Counted from the stretch's first letter, positions 31,301 through 43,465 are shown. The stretch is 64,000 nt of DNA from Plasmopara viticola (GCA_001695595.3 MBPM02000012.1:434001-498000), one strand, 5' to 3'. Made by a program: numbers and translations. The notes: generated by a model from the letters alone, not told the origin.

Positions 31301-33479
31301 GTCAAGTAGATAGCTTATTCAAAGCACGAGAGCATATGGGCCTTGGGGAAAGAGATTCGGCTCGTTTTTGGTCAGAGAGTTTGAAGAGCGCCAACACGAC
31401 ATTGCGAAACGTAATAGTTCGCCTGTCAAAATGTATGACTCGCAACAGTGACGTCATATCTAGTCGCTTGGACATAGTGGTATTTCTTGTCTCATCCTTT
31501 CTGCCATAGTAAGGTTGTACGAATTTCGATGCTATTGCACGCTACATCAGATACTATTGTTGCCACCAAGTTTAAGTGCCAATTAGTACTCTCTTCGAGC
31601 ACGGCAGTCGATGCCTTAAATATTACGATTTGCGCGTCTCCATTATGTTTTTAATGAGGGTTTAAAATCCATATTTAGTGTTTGGCGATACTCTTCAGGT
31701 TTTGCTGCCACATCGATTGCTCACCTTTTGCAAAAAATCAATGCATGCCTCCAAATTGATCAAATTTGGCCATGAGCGAAGTTTGTCCAGCTCGCCTAAT
31801 CTATCTTTTAGAATGGAAATGTCATTTGCGTCAACATTTCTCTTTTCTGTAATTATTGTAACGCTTTACAGGTACTATAGAAATGATCCTGTATAAGTAC
31901 GGTCTTGTAACGCTTTATAGGGCGCATGCACTAAAGTACTGTTTGCAAGTAGACAGTGTGGTGGTATTCCATGTCTCATTCTTGGTGGTCTTTTGGCCAA
32001 TTAATAGCAACGTTGTCATAGTATATCTGTGTTTATGTCCTGTGAGACCTAAGCTATCGCGCCGTTCGTCGACTGAACGTCGTAAGCATGTTTGGGAGAC
32101 TATGCATCGCGACCAACAACTTTTTAAGCATACAGCTTAGAATATTCAGCTTGATCAATGGTCTATCACACGCTCGCATGATTCTTGTCCACCCACTTTG
32201 TCGTTGTAGACTCTGAAGTTGTTCTACTTTATTCTTTATATCCAAAACAAAAGCTCAAAACGCTTCAAACGCCACGACTGAAAACTCGTCAGTCAAAAGC
32301 TTTACAAATACTGGTGACGCGTGTAGTAGCTGAGCGAGCGTATTGGTCTCGTTTGATAAGACTTCGTCCAATGCTTCATCAACAAAATTTCTTGCTGAGC
32401 TCTTGTACGTACACGCACAAGTTAAACGCTGCACGTAGTAATTATGGTAGTAAATCGAGAACAAGATAATGATCGTTTTTAAATTACTGGAAAGTAAACT
32501 GTATGTTCATCAAATACTCAAGTAACGCTTAGTAACACTAGCATTGCCTTGACTTGACTTTCGTACAACAAAATACTTTAAAACGAATCTTGACTTTTGC
32601 TAGAGACCAACGAGTACAGGGACTATAATGACGCAATGGAAGCGCATTAAGCTCAGTGCTCGAATGTTGTGGAGTTGGTGAATTGCAACCTCAATATGCT
32701 TATAAGGTTTTTCGCTGGCGATTACTTGCTACCTTCGAGCCAAACATGTATATAAGCCAATCAGAATGACTTACTATCTGGGTGCAAATATCCTGAGTTC
32801 GTCACCATAACTATATGCTTATGTCGTGATATCTATAGCTATAGAAATGACCCTTCGTGTAGAACCGTAAAGAGTTGACACTTCAACATCTTATAGATTC
32901 GTACTACCGTACCAACCGTTAATGCGCGTACTAGCAGAACCTGCCCGCTTCTCGCCCTGCTGATCTGAATAACATGTGCAAACATACAGATGACTTGCTG
33001 TGTTCGCATTTATATGTGATACGCAGTATAAATTACGTAACATCAATGTATATAATTTGGTCCTCGACAGCACTGATATTTTTTCTTCCTATCACATCGC
33101 GCAAAAGTGGGTTTGCGACGCTATTCTAGTTTTTTTTATCTATTAAAGCTCTGCGATTTTATTGGGGAGCAAACTCCTTAATTTGTTTTTGCTTATCGTG
33201 TTTTGGCTAATCTATCTTCGCATTCTCAGCTCTAGATTAGAAGCCTGCAATTTCGAAAGCGCTCCCTGAACAATTTATGTTGCTTCATTTGTCTTATTCA
33301 ATTTATAATAGGTCTTGGGCTCTGTTTGGTCATATCTGGGCTTTCAATCGACGCTATTACTATAAGTTGCCAGTGCTGATCTCGATGAAAAAGAGTCTGA
33401 CTCGTGATAGAATATTAATACAAAGTTGATTTCACTAAGCAAACTCTCAACTTTTTCGCCACTATAGCATCTTCGCCTT
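31301..33479. repeat. old duplicated flank sequence, no gene
   Basis: 31,530-31,790 aligns loosely with 44,390-44,700 (for example CGCTACATC-G-TA-TATTG-TGCC-CCA and AAAT-TGGCCATGA), part of the effector 5' flank family. The remainder is AT-rich with no recognisable gene. Confidence 0.5.
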
Positions 33480-33890
33480 AGACAACGGCATAACCGATAT
33501 TAAATAGTTGATTCCTTTACCAAATACGAACAACATTACTGGCATTGGTAATTCCGCGAATCAACGTTCAAGACTTACTTGGCTCCCAATCTCGCTGTAT
33601 TTTATCTGCGCGCTGCATGGCCTGCATACATACACTTCCTGTTAGTCTCGATCAAGTTTTTATCATTTTTTAGACTCAAACCTTACTTTAGTTCCTCAGC
33701 CATGCAGACAAGACTTCGCAACGTCCTCTTCGCTCTCGCCCTCAATGTCCATCACGTCTGTTTTACGACAAAGCTTCTCACTTTGATGCGAAAAGCCAGT
33801 GATCGCACAGCGCGTTGCATCATCGATCAAATAATACAACAGAGGTGGATTTCACCTTCATACTCGTGCTGCAACGCATGAAGCGGAATA
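33480..33890 (+). pseudogene. decayed membrane-protein-like sequence, inverted copy
   Basis: The complement aligns with 660-900 (AGCTTTGTCGTA-AA-AGACGTG-TGGACATTGA) and the end with 13,565-13,650 (CATACTCGTGCTGC-A-GC). The plus-strand frame includes a hydrophobic FLLVSIKFLSFF segment. It is broken and unrecognised beyond its relationship to the other copies. Confidence 0.45.
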
Positions 33891-35389
33891 TATTAGATAT
33901 GAAGAATCCAATACTCGCAGCTTCTCCTTCTGTTTTGCCACTGCCATTTATTTCACTTAAACACACTTGACAAAGCTTAATAGCAGAAGTTGCTGAACTT
34001 TGTCATTCCCATAGCTGTTGTGTGGCGTAATTGTTGTCACCGCTAGACTAGCCGGTAGCAACGAACACGACGTAAAATCACATCAACACATGTGCTTCGG
34101 TACCATCCACAGAAGATTCGTGGCAGCGGAGTTTCATATCAATACTTTAAGGTGGACATGCGTCCAGATGTTTCATAAGCGTTGAAAAACAAGATACATA
34201 AATTTTACGATTCTGTTAAAATACTAGTCGAGTTTAGAAATGCGATTAGCTTTCTGGTGATAGCAGTAGATGGCCGAGAGTTACCAGTTTTGGAGCCCTT
34301 AAATAGAATCTATAAGTAAGTGTCCCTCCTTAATTTTTTTAAGCGAAAGTATTTGTTCTTCGCTAACTTCTTTCGTTCGCCGCTTGAGTCTTAGTCGACA
34401 AAAGCCTCTTACACGCTGTGTTCGTGATTGTAATACCTGTTAAAATTCACCGTTACCATTTTAAAGAATGAAGGTAAGGGTGCTCGTGACCAAGTAATGA
34501 GAAACGAGCCATCTTGTGATTATTGCTACGAGCCACAAAGAGGGAAGTACTCAAATATGAAGGGTATATTATTTCAGCAAGGGCTTAAAATTCAGTGATT
34601 GTTAAGTGTGGCTGCACGCTGTATAGATATCTGGAGCCTTATCAGATGGTCTGTGGTCTAGTGCTTTCTGGGTGAAATTCTAAGCATTGTTGAAAATACG
34701 AAGATTAACTTGTGGGTGGTCACCCACTTGGCTTTACCATACTCACACTTGTCGCTACTGAGCTGATTTGTTTGGTTTCGCTGTATAAGTAATCGAAAAT
34801 GCTCATAAGCCTGAAAATTCATTTATTGACATTACTGAGTTGATGGCAAACCGAAAACAAAAAACTCACAAGCTTTGAAGGGACTTGTTGTTAACAAAAG
34901 TGCAAACAACAACAGATTTAACCTGGTCATCTAGAACAAGTTTTGAACTGTATGGATTATAGAATAACATAAAAAAACATTTCAGAAATCTAAATATTAA
35001 AAAGATTTAAGATAAGACAAAAATGGTTCTTTTTTTTCAGATGCCAGAATTTTGGCTCAGGACATCACCAAAGCCCTAAAAGAAACTTTATCGTATTTAC
35101 CAAAGCTAAGAACTTCATCTGATTAGATCTTCCATATATACAAGAAGCGTACACTGTAATCAAGATCTATTGGCTTTGTTTTTATTGTTGTGGCGTAAAA
35201 TGGTCTTAGGAGATTGTAAGAAAAGGGCTACCAAGTCCAGCAAAAAAGGCCGTTTGGCTAAGGGCCAACTTCCAAACCTTAGACCCCATCAGCAGTCAAA
35301 GCACGTGTTGTCAACGACACTGAAGCCTAATTGCTAGCGTCGCACTTGGGAAACGAACGCCGGCTTCGCAAGATGCAACGAGTGCTAAT
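33891..35389. other. no gene recognised
   Basis: Low-complexity AT-rich sequence; no frame of note and no paralogous landmark seen. Confidence 0.4.
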
Positions 35390-36310
35390 GACGAAATGGA
35401 ATCAATTGCCCAGGCTGATACAACTCCTTTAACAAAGATGAGACAAGACACACTGTCCATGCAAAAACTCTGCATTTTTAACTTAGCAAGACTGCAATTC
35501 AAGCTCAGATGTAAGCTTAAATGTAAGAACATTTGCAACAGGTGGATGAACGCTTTAAGATTTTCGTCGAATTTTGAATCGAGTGCGTAAAGATGGAATT
35601 TCCTTTTTATGGAAGAAGGCTTGTAAAGGACATTAAATAATGGATCCTTGGAACGGAGCAGCACTACGCCACTTGATGGAAGTAGATTCGTCAGACGTTA
35701 TGACGCTTATCTCGTGTAGCTTAGGCAAGCTCGTGCCAAATTGTTTCGTGCCTTCATATCCATCTTGGAGCGCTAGATGTGCGAAAGACAGGGGTACTGC
35801 TTCAAAAGCAACGGCTGCAATGATAAATGTTTTTTGGCATAGCTGCTAACTTGTTTTACGAGGAGTTAGATGACTGTTTGGTGACACAGCGCGGTTTGAA
35901 TGGCACAATTCAATTATTAATATGATACCGAGCAACCTGAATATGACTCCACGGTTTGGCGATAGGTTTTCCCTTCTGCTTTCGCGGGACGTTTCTTGGA
36001 AAGCAAAATGCAATTTATTAGATACGTATAGGTGCATGCTCAGCTGAACAAGATCATACAGTTGGAGTTGGCACGAGTTGAGCTGCAATTTAATATGAAC
36101 CCCAACAATTTTCAAAGACCAATTGTAAATACTGCTGATGTTTACGTTGAAAAAAATAAAACCGAAATTAAACGGGGATGTATTAAGGTGTGCCGCAAGG
36201 TATGGTGGATAAGTCAGTACAGCAGCGTTGGTTTGATGTTTAGCTTTGAAAAAAAGAGCTATATGTGAAGCGTACAAAGACGAAGCGACAAGTAAAAAAG
36301 CTATGTACAC
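35390..36310 (+). other. unrecognised coding-like stretch
   Basis: Several plus-strand fragments (about 35,640-35,848 and 35,910-36,300 in more than one frame) and a 154-codon minus-strand frame overlap here. The plus-strand fragments have a protein-like composition (for example LNMTPRFGDRFSLLL and RDVSWKAKCNLLDTYRC) but I recognise no family. It may be a decayed gene or transposon fragment. Confidence 0.25.
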
Positions 36311-39300
36311 CTGATTACCTACGAGAAAAACACAGTCTCAACCCCTTTGAGTCGAGAACAGGATTTTGTTTTACTTGCTTTCGAAGGTAGAACCTTCGAG
36401 TGAAATGGCTTAGATCTCAAGGAGCCTGTTCTTCCATGACTGTAGAGCATAGGCTTTACTCAAGGACTCGAGCGCTATATTTCGATACACCTATTTTAGG
36501 AAATGCTCCAAATGCAGCCCCTCCTCGGGCTTACAGAGCTCAACAAATCGTCTCAACAATGTAAATCGTCTGACCCGCAACTTTGAAGAGGTGGTTCAAT
36601 CCATCACAGCGATTTGAAAAACAAACGGTAAATAATAGTAAACTATTCCGGGTCCAATGGAATCGACCTGTGCAATAATGTGGGGCTTGCGAATCGAATG
36701 CCCGTCGTGCACCGTGAATCAGCATGGTAAATTTTGCACAAGTGAGCTCTTAATTCGAGAGACAGGCGTTAGCAGACAAGTTGGTGTTACTGAGCGAACT
36801 CGATATCCTTAAGAAAAAGATGTAGCCAAATTATGGTGAGCAAAGCCATCACGGTTAAATCTTTAAGCTATAGTATCAGAATAAGCTGATTGTATTGCAA
36901 ATGTCGGGTTTTTCTGTAATAAGCAAAGCTCTTGGTGGTCACTTCACAAGACAGTTCACCCGGGTAACAGTAAAATTTGTTGCTGGGGGCTATTTAAATC
37001 CCATTCTATAGACTTATCGGCCTGTTTTTCTTGATGCTCTCGGCGGTCTTTTTCCGTTTAACAGACGAACCAATTTTACAATTCATTAAACTGAAACTCG
37101 GTATAAGACGTCATGTCCTAGAACCTGAATACGCTTTGGTGTGAGCAGATTCTACATGAGTTTTTTTTAATAATTTGCGACCTGAAACGGAAAAAACGAC
37201 TAAAAGTTAGCAATGCGAGGATTTGATCAGCACGCCATTTTTTTTGGTGCCGACCACATACCCGCGACCGATATGACGTCTTAAGCGCCATGTTGGCACT
37301 CTATCATAAAAATCAATAAACCTCAAGTTGCACTTTCCCTTCCGGCATTAACGCCGCACCTCTACATCATTGACATGAAGAATTGCTTCGAAATGTTCCG
37401 CCCCATCCTGAAACATTTCAAGAATCACTTAGGTTTTTACCAAGTCCATTAATAGAGGGTGTTTTTTGTGGTACTTGGAGTTTCCATTAACCACGCAGTG
37501 TTAGGCCTCATGCAAGACTTTAAGATACAAATATCACGCCGACAAGACAAACAAAAAAGTGAAAAACGGTCGCAAGATATGTGACCTGCAAAGTATGTGC
37601 ATTATAAAGAAGAACAAGAGTTTTGTATGTTTAGAACTGTCGCCTTTGATATGCATCACAAATCAAAGATCACAATTCCGAATATAAAGCTGTGTAAGAG
37701 CGGAAACTAAATGTGATTCAGCCGTTATCGGCGGTCGGTAAGCCACTTAATCATTCCAAACGGCGTTAATCTCTTAACTTACTTGGCCAATTTGGTCAAT
37801 ATCAAATGTCGATGCGCACACCTTTGTAACGCATGCATGTGTATTAAGTAGCGGTCACCTAAATTGTACAGCTTTAAAAGTAAACAGTTCTGACCCCTTA
37901 TGGTTGGTATGGCGATAATAGGCTCGATAATTTTGTTGCTTCATTGTAATCGAACCTTCTCTCTCTCCTTGCTTAAACAAAGACAAGACTTTGGTGATAT
38001 AACAAGCTCTTAAATAAAGCTGAGTTTTATTGCTATTTGTAGCACGAAAAGGGTGCTTACCTTGGTAAGGAGTCTATCACAAAGCATAGGTACGCCGTAA
38101 CTTTCTTGCAGAGTCGTTTTGGGATCTCGCCCTGCAAAAAACTCTACATAAAATCGTATCATACATTGAAGACGGAATCGGGTCTTTGTGCTAATACCAG
38201 AAACCAAAGGACAATCATGACGATTGAACCAAAGCATCAACTGTGGTGTTGTAGGCCGCATATGTCCGTAGCCAACCTCTTTTAATACACTGAGAACGCA
38301 TTTTAAGCTCTCTTCGCAGAAGAAGTAAAAGCATTTAAATTCACCGTCTTCTTCGCTTATAAACACAGTTTAGCGGTGTATTGGAATAACTGGTGAAGCT
38401 ATTTAAATTTGAAGCAACCCCCGCGTAGAGTGAAATGATATAAATTAGCCTTAATTTTGTAAAAATACAAATCAGTCTTTTATGACCAGATTGTGCACCT
38501 TTTCTGGCAAACACTTTACATGAATCTGCGAATACCTGTTTCACCTTAACATTGAAGCGGTATAGATCATGCCTGTATTCAGGAAAAAGAATGTTCTGAT
38601 CGGCTTGATGTGGTTTCGTGAGCAGAATCCAAATTTTGACTGAATTTTAGGACGCATGACATTTTCGCATCGATTCATCTTAATTTACCAAAGCGACGTC
38701 CGGCCAAATCGGTTGCTGGACGACGCAGGGCTCGCATAAAATGGAGCCAAATATTGTATAAATAGTTTCGGCATTAAGATCACCATAGCTGCCAAGGAAA
38801 AGCGCAAGCAGCTTATTTATTTATAGTGCTTTTTAAGAATGTTGCGTCACAACAAGGACACGAAAGAGGTTTGTCAATCACTCCGCATAGATTCGAGAAG
38901 GCCGGGCTCTATAAAAATCAACAATGGGAGTCTCCCAGGGACGATTTGCAAACTTGCTAAGCTTTTGAACGGCAATTGTCTAACAAAACACATGCACGAA
39001 GTTTTGCTCGAGCCTGATTCCAATTATATATACGTATAGCAATGACAATAGAGTCCTGAACACCACAGGACAATCCAATAAGCGAGTATAGAATGATTTA
39101 AGCCGGCATTGTTAAACCATGCACGCCTGTCTTTTAGACACTAAGTTCCTATACCATGTCGTCTGTAGGCTAGCGTGTTGTGCACAACTATCAATAGTTT
39201 TATCTAGTGACGACCTTTCTGGCGATACCGATGCCACGTAAGCAAGAAGCGTTAGACGCAATCTACGGGGGTTATTTTGTTTTTGTGCATGAACCTACTA

Positions 39301-39706
39301 TGTGATTTCTATCATGTTAAACTGCGCGGATCGTTTATTTTATTCATTTGCCGCGTTTTCGACCCTAGATGGTCTAATAAAGTATCTATTCTTCCCTATG
39401 GAACTTAGCGCCAGCCCGGGTACATATTGCAGGAGTCTTTCGATATCTGAGAGGTGTGATAAGAATCAAACTTGGCATGTATGTGTTCAAGCAAAGTAAA
39501 AATGACGCGGAACATGTAGAGCTTTGAATACCAACTATTCGCTAGGATGTCCAAGTATCAGTTCCGTGTGGTGAGCTGTTATGCCTAGGAAATATTGACG
39601 AGCGAGGTTTTTTTAATGAACCCCGACCAAGTAAAAATATTGCGGAATGGTCAATGCACAAGACAAATAAGCAGATGGATACTTCTTAAGTACAAGTAAT
39701 GTCTAT
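36311..39706. repeat. old segmental duplicate, no gene
   Basis: 37,130-37,860 is collinear with 46,400-47,160. Landmarks are TTCTACATGA followed by CGACCTGAAAC-GA-AAAACGAC and, later, CTTGG-CAATTTGGTCAATATC/CTTGGTCAATTGGATCAATGTC. The rest shows short frames only. Nothing supportable as a gene. Confidence 0.5.
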
Positions 39707-41040
39707 ATGCTTTGTAAAATCTGTGCGCAAATAGCAGGGTCACTTCACAACGGAATCAGAGTAAACTGTCCTCGAGAAGTATTTGAACTTGAAGACGACC
39801 AACTAAGCTGCTTAACTGAGCACAAACGTTACTCGAGGTTTTCACACGCTCTCAGTCTCTTGAATTTTGCAGAGTTATTTGGCATTCAAAAGGCCGCACA
39901 AATCTATGCTATTGAAGGAGCCTCATTAATGAAAGTAAAAAGAAAAAAAGAGCAATGTTTTGTTTTTACCAATATGAATATTAAGCTAGCCGAGGTATAT
40001 TACCTCGTTAGTGAGCAAAAGCTATATTCAATCATGCCTGCACTAAAAGTATGGTGTGTGTATCGCCTCGATCAACCATTTGCGTTCGAAGCGGACCACA
40101 CAAGTACCAATGAACTACTGACGCGAAAGCCAGCACCCCGTAGAGAAGCTAAATGTTTTGAATCAGCTTGTTGGATCATGCTTTTTAAAGTGATTTTCGA
40201 TGGAATTAGCACCATGCTGGTGCATCGTCACGCTGATCGGATTTCAAAAGAAACACCACCCAATTTCGCTTTAAAGAGGCTTAGACTTCGAAGACAATGT
40301 ATGCATGGAATAGAGATCTACAGTGGATCATCAGAAAAGAAAGAGATGGAAGATAATCCAGAGTATTTATTGTAGGATAATAGTGCGTAGTATCAAACCA
40401 ACGAAAATGGAGCTCAACGGCTGAATATTCCCGAATCCGAAAAGTCGTGTCATCTGTGGAAAGCACGTTTCTAAATCGGCAGGCTCTGAGGTGTTTACAG
40501 TGCCTATCTGGATGTGCGTCAGAAATACTACTGTTCACAAGTATATGTCGACACTTGCAATATGTAACAGTGCAACGAGGCTAGGCACTTCACATGAGCA
40601 ATTTTACGCTTGGTTGTTTCTTAATTGCGTCTGCACATGTCAAGAATGATAGAAAGGACGTATTTTGGCCGTACATGATCTCAGCACTTTTAAAGAGCTT
40701 ATAAATGCTTAGTTACGGCTCTATCGCAAAGTAAACCGCTGCGATTGTTGCAGTCTCTGGATGCTTCGAGAGGCACATGAGAATGTAGCACGATTTGGCT
40801 TTGGCTAGAACGCCGCAAACGAATGGACAAACGGAAAGTATCGAATGTTGCAATGCACACTACCTCTGATTTGTGGTCAACTTAGCACACAACGATTTAG
40901 TTGATTTCCTGATTTTGGCCGAGATAGCCTATAATCGATGTGTACACACGCTACAATTGGAATGTCACGATTTAAAAGTAGATCTGTGACATTCCCTTAC
41001 ATGCCTGATGATGAAATATTAGATCCCGAGATTCATAATT
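39707..41040 (+). pseudogene. decayed Ty3/gypsy RNase H and integrase
   Basis: An open frame of 222 codons (39,707-40,375) carries the end of a Ty3/gypsy RNase H: 'KLAEVYYLVSEQKLYSIMPA' followed by LKVWCVYRLDQPFAFEADHTS matches the usual 'AE-NYPVHE-ELLAI-HALK-W--YL---F-VETDH-S' block, and 'HRHADRIS' resembles the 'ADALSR' that ends it. Further on, 40,800-40,960 contains ARTPQTNGQTESIE, the integrase 'TPQTDGQTE' box with the final catalytic Glu, then LILAEIAYN. The part between them and the first two integrase aspartates are not recognisable. Dead relic without visible LTRs. Confidence 0.6.
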
Positions 41041-41099
41041 TACAAAAGTCAGCATAAGAACTTTTTCTTTGCCAACAAATTCTTTTTAATGTCGCACAG

Positions 41100-41175
41100 G
41101 ATGTTTGCAAGGCATTAAAAAGCTTTTTGAGTTTAAAACATATTTCTGCTTCGTCGCATCTTCGTAAGGCATTGG
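41100..41175 (+). repeat. isolated effector 3'-flank fragment in inverted orientation
   Basis: ATGTTTGCAAGGCATT...TTCTGCTTCGTCGCATC matches the 3' flank of copy E in the plus orientation (27,782-27,850), opposite to what a flank of the adjacent minus-strand effector should show. Confidence 0.55.
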
Positions 41176-41235
41176 TATGGTCGCTATTTTTTTTCCGCTT
41201 CTTTTTTTTATCCTAACACACCTTATTTGGTCAAT

Positions 41236-41347
41236 GGCTATCCAAATCCTAGAAAATACTTGCGCCGTGCTTTGTACGAAAAGTCCACCGACTGAGCATC
41301 AATCTTCACACGCTAGGTTTTCCTGGTCAAGTAGTGGAGCGACGGTG
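41236..41347 (-). other. conserved 3' flank of copy F effector
   Basis: Collinear with 6,114-6,279: ATGGCTATCCAAATCC against ATGGCTATTCCAATCC, and GTGGAGCG-CGG-GTT in both. Confidence 0.6.
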
Positions 41348-43465
41348 TTACTTGTCGAAGCTGTAACGGTTTTCACCATGGGAATGTAGAATTTGACGAT
41401 TCTCGTTGCCATTAGTCGAAAGCTTCAGAATCCATCTCGGAGGCTCACGTTTGCTAGGCAAGCGTCCGACCAGATCCTTACGTTCGTGACAAAAATTGAA
41501 GAATAACTCGTACATGATGACCAATTTCACAGTAAAAGCCTCCTGCAAATTCTTCAAAGTGGTTGGAACTGCCATCTTTCCATCCCCCAGCAACTTTTTC
41601 AAATCTGGGCTCAGCAATATTTGTAAATCTGACAACTTTTTCTGTCTATCTGCCAAATCCTTAAATGTCTCGAATATTCTGATGTTGTTTGGACTTGACT
41701 TTGTTTGCCATCGGACTGCCCTAAGCATAAAAGCCGTCTCTTGTGGATACTGGTGGAATGGCAGGTTAAAGGTCTCGAGAAACGCCGCGTGGACTGTTCT
41801 CACCTCTAGATCCAATGCATCTCTTCGAAAGGTCAATGGGCCTTTCGTATATTCAGCTAACCAATTTTCCGGGACGGTTTGACGATTCATTGTCATGGGA
41901 TGCGCAGATTCGTCGGTATCCCCACGCAACTGCAAAAGGTGATCGGCTGTATGTGGATCCGCTTTCCGTAAATTTTTCACATTGTCAAAGTGTTGGTTTT
42001 TGTCGAGCTGCAACGCTTTCTGCGCGATCGGCTGATTGATTACTCGACCACTAGGAGCTTTGGCATTAGTTGTAGACAAACCGAAGTGCGCGAGTCTGTC
42101 GTAATGCTGCTTTAAAAACCTTGCGGCGTTATTAATGATGGGTGTCGGACTTTCTATCCTTAGTCTTTCCGCCAAAAGGGAGGGTAAATTGCTTGCCAGC
42201 AAGACCAGAAACTTGTCGGGATCGGGCGAAGCATGCACTACTTCTTCAACCACATTGGTCGACGTTGAATCGATGCGCTGGTTCGCGTTGCCTTCCAATT
42301 GGTTCAAGCTCTTGGAAGGTACCTCAATTACACTTTCTTCTTGGTGATTTACTGCCGTAGGATGCGCTGACTTGTCAACGGGTCCGTCTTTGTCGAGTTG
42401 TGGCGCCTTGTGAGTGATCAGCTGATTGTGAAGTCGATCATCAGGAGCTTTGGGATCAAGTGTGGAAGATTTTGAAGGCGCGAGTTGGGAGTCGTGCTGC
42501 TTTAAAAAACTTGCAGAGTTTTCCAGGATGGCTGTCGGATGTTTTGTCTTGAGTCTTTCCGTCGATACAGATGGATTTTCCATTGCTACCGACACCGGAA
42601 ATTTGTCTGGATCTGGCCGAGAACGAACTACTCGTCCAACCACATTGTTCAGCGTCGGGATGATGCGCTTGCGCTTCTTGCTTTCCAATTGAATTCTTTG
42701 CTTCGAAGCTGGTTCGGATGCACTAACTTCTCGACGATTCCCCGCCGTAGGATGCGCAGAATTTTCAAACAAGTGCAAAAGATCAAACGATACGAGATCG
42801 TCTTCTTGCCAATTTTGCTCGTGGTGCTCGTTCTTGTCGAGCTGTAACGCCTTTTGATGGATCAACTGGTTGTAAAGTCGACTATTAGGAGCTTCAGCGT
42901 CAATCAGGGAAGAGTCAAAAGGCGCGAAGTGGTAGTCGTGCTGGGTCACAGACCTCGCAGCATTTTTCATGACGGCTGCCGGACGCTTCCTTGTCCGTCT
43001 CTTTGACAATATTAATGGTTTATCGTTTGCCACTGACACTCGAAATTTGTCTGATTCCAGCCCTACTCGTCCAGCCAACTTATTGAGCGTCGAGGCGATG
43101 CGATGGCGCTTGTTGCTTTCTAATTGTTTCAAGTTCTTCGACCCTGCTTTGATCGCATTTGCTTCTCGTTCCGTTCTTAGCGCATTGGCCGCACTTATGA
43201 TAGAATGTGAAACGCCCAAGTGAGTCAAGGATTTGCTCGGATCTAAAGGCGTGCGCTCTTCATCGTCCGCCGAGTGCATCAAGTCGTCCTTTGGGTTGCG
43301 ACTTCCTTGAAGAATTCGACTTTGAAACGTTTTGTTCACAGTGTCAGCAGACGTCATAACGTCATCATTAGGTGCATATTGACGCTTGTCCTGGTCAAAC
43401 TTAGCCGCTGTTTGGCCGCCGATTGCGACGAGAAGCGCGATCGCCACGTAATATGCGCTGCACAT
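41348..43465 (-). CDS. secreted RxLR-like modular effector, copy F (705 aa)
   Basis: The ATG at 43,465 gives a signal peptide (MCSAYYVAIALLVAIGG) aligned with the paralogues; the frame runs 15 codons further upstream without another good start. The RxLR site at 50-53 is RILQ (last Arg lost) and EER is intact as DEER at 68-71. Three modules follow, marked by RPAAVM (161), HPTAIL (309) and SPTPII (439), so this copy has one module more than its relatives. Each module ends near a 'LDK--H-D' and 'KSAHPTA' stretch. The C-terminal domain (about 530-690) has LPFHQYPQETAFMLRAVRW, LSPDLKKLLGDGKMAVP and VKLVIMYELFFNFCHERKDL. No catalytic motif is visible. Secretion and host delivery are inferred from the N-terminus; the host target is unknown. 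Confidence 0.88.
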   Translation of the reverse strand: MCSAYYVAIALLVAIGGQTAAKFDQDKRQYAPNDDVMTSADTVNKTFQSRILQGSRNPKDDLMHSADDEERTPLDPSKSLTHLGVSHSIISAANALRTEREANAIKAGSKNLKQLESNKRHRIASTLNKLAGRVGLESDKFRVSVANDKPLILSKRRTRKRPAAVMKNAARSVTQHDYHFAPFDSSLIDAEAPNSRLYNQLIHQKALQLDKNEHHEQNWQEDDLVSFDLLHLFENSAHPTAGNRREVSASEPASKQRIQLESKKRKRIIPTLNNVVGRVVRSRPDPDKFPVSVAMENPSVSTERLKTKHPTAILENSASFLKQHDSQLAPSKSSTLDPKAPDDRLHNQLITHKAPQLDKDGPVDKSAHPTAVNHQEESVIEVPSKSLNQLEGNANQRIDSTSTNVVEEVVHASPDPDKFLVLLASNLPSLLAERLRIESPTPIINNAARFLKQHYDRLAHFGLSTTNAKAPSGRVINQPIAQKALQLDKNQHFDNVKNLRKADPHTADHLLQLRGDTDESAHPMTMNRQTVPENWLAEYTKGPLTFRRDALDLEVRTVHAAFLETFNLPFHQYPQETAFMLRAVRWQTKSSPNNIRIFETFKDLADRQKKLSDLQILLSPDLKKLLGDGKMAVPTTLKNLQEAFTVKLVIMYELFFNFCHERKDLVGRLPSKREPPRWILKLSTNGNENRQILHSHGENRYSFDK

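Noticed and set aside
35846..36310. Minus-strand 154-codon hydrophobic-looking frame
   Set aside because: It overlaps plus-strand fragments with better protein-like composition, so it may be a shadow; reported only as an unrecognised stretch.
38010..38544. Two adjoining minus-strand frames of 118 and 67 codons
   Set aside because: Neither begins with ATG, they are in different frames, and no domain or paralogue was recognised; too weak to call a gene.
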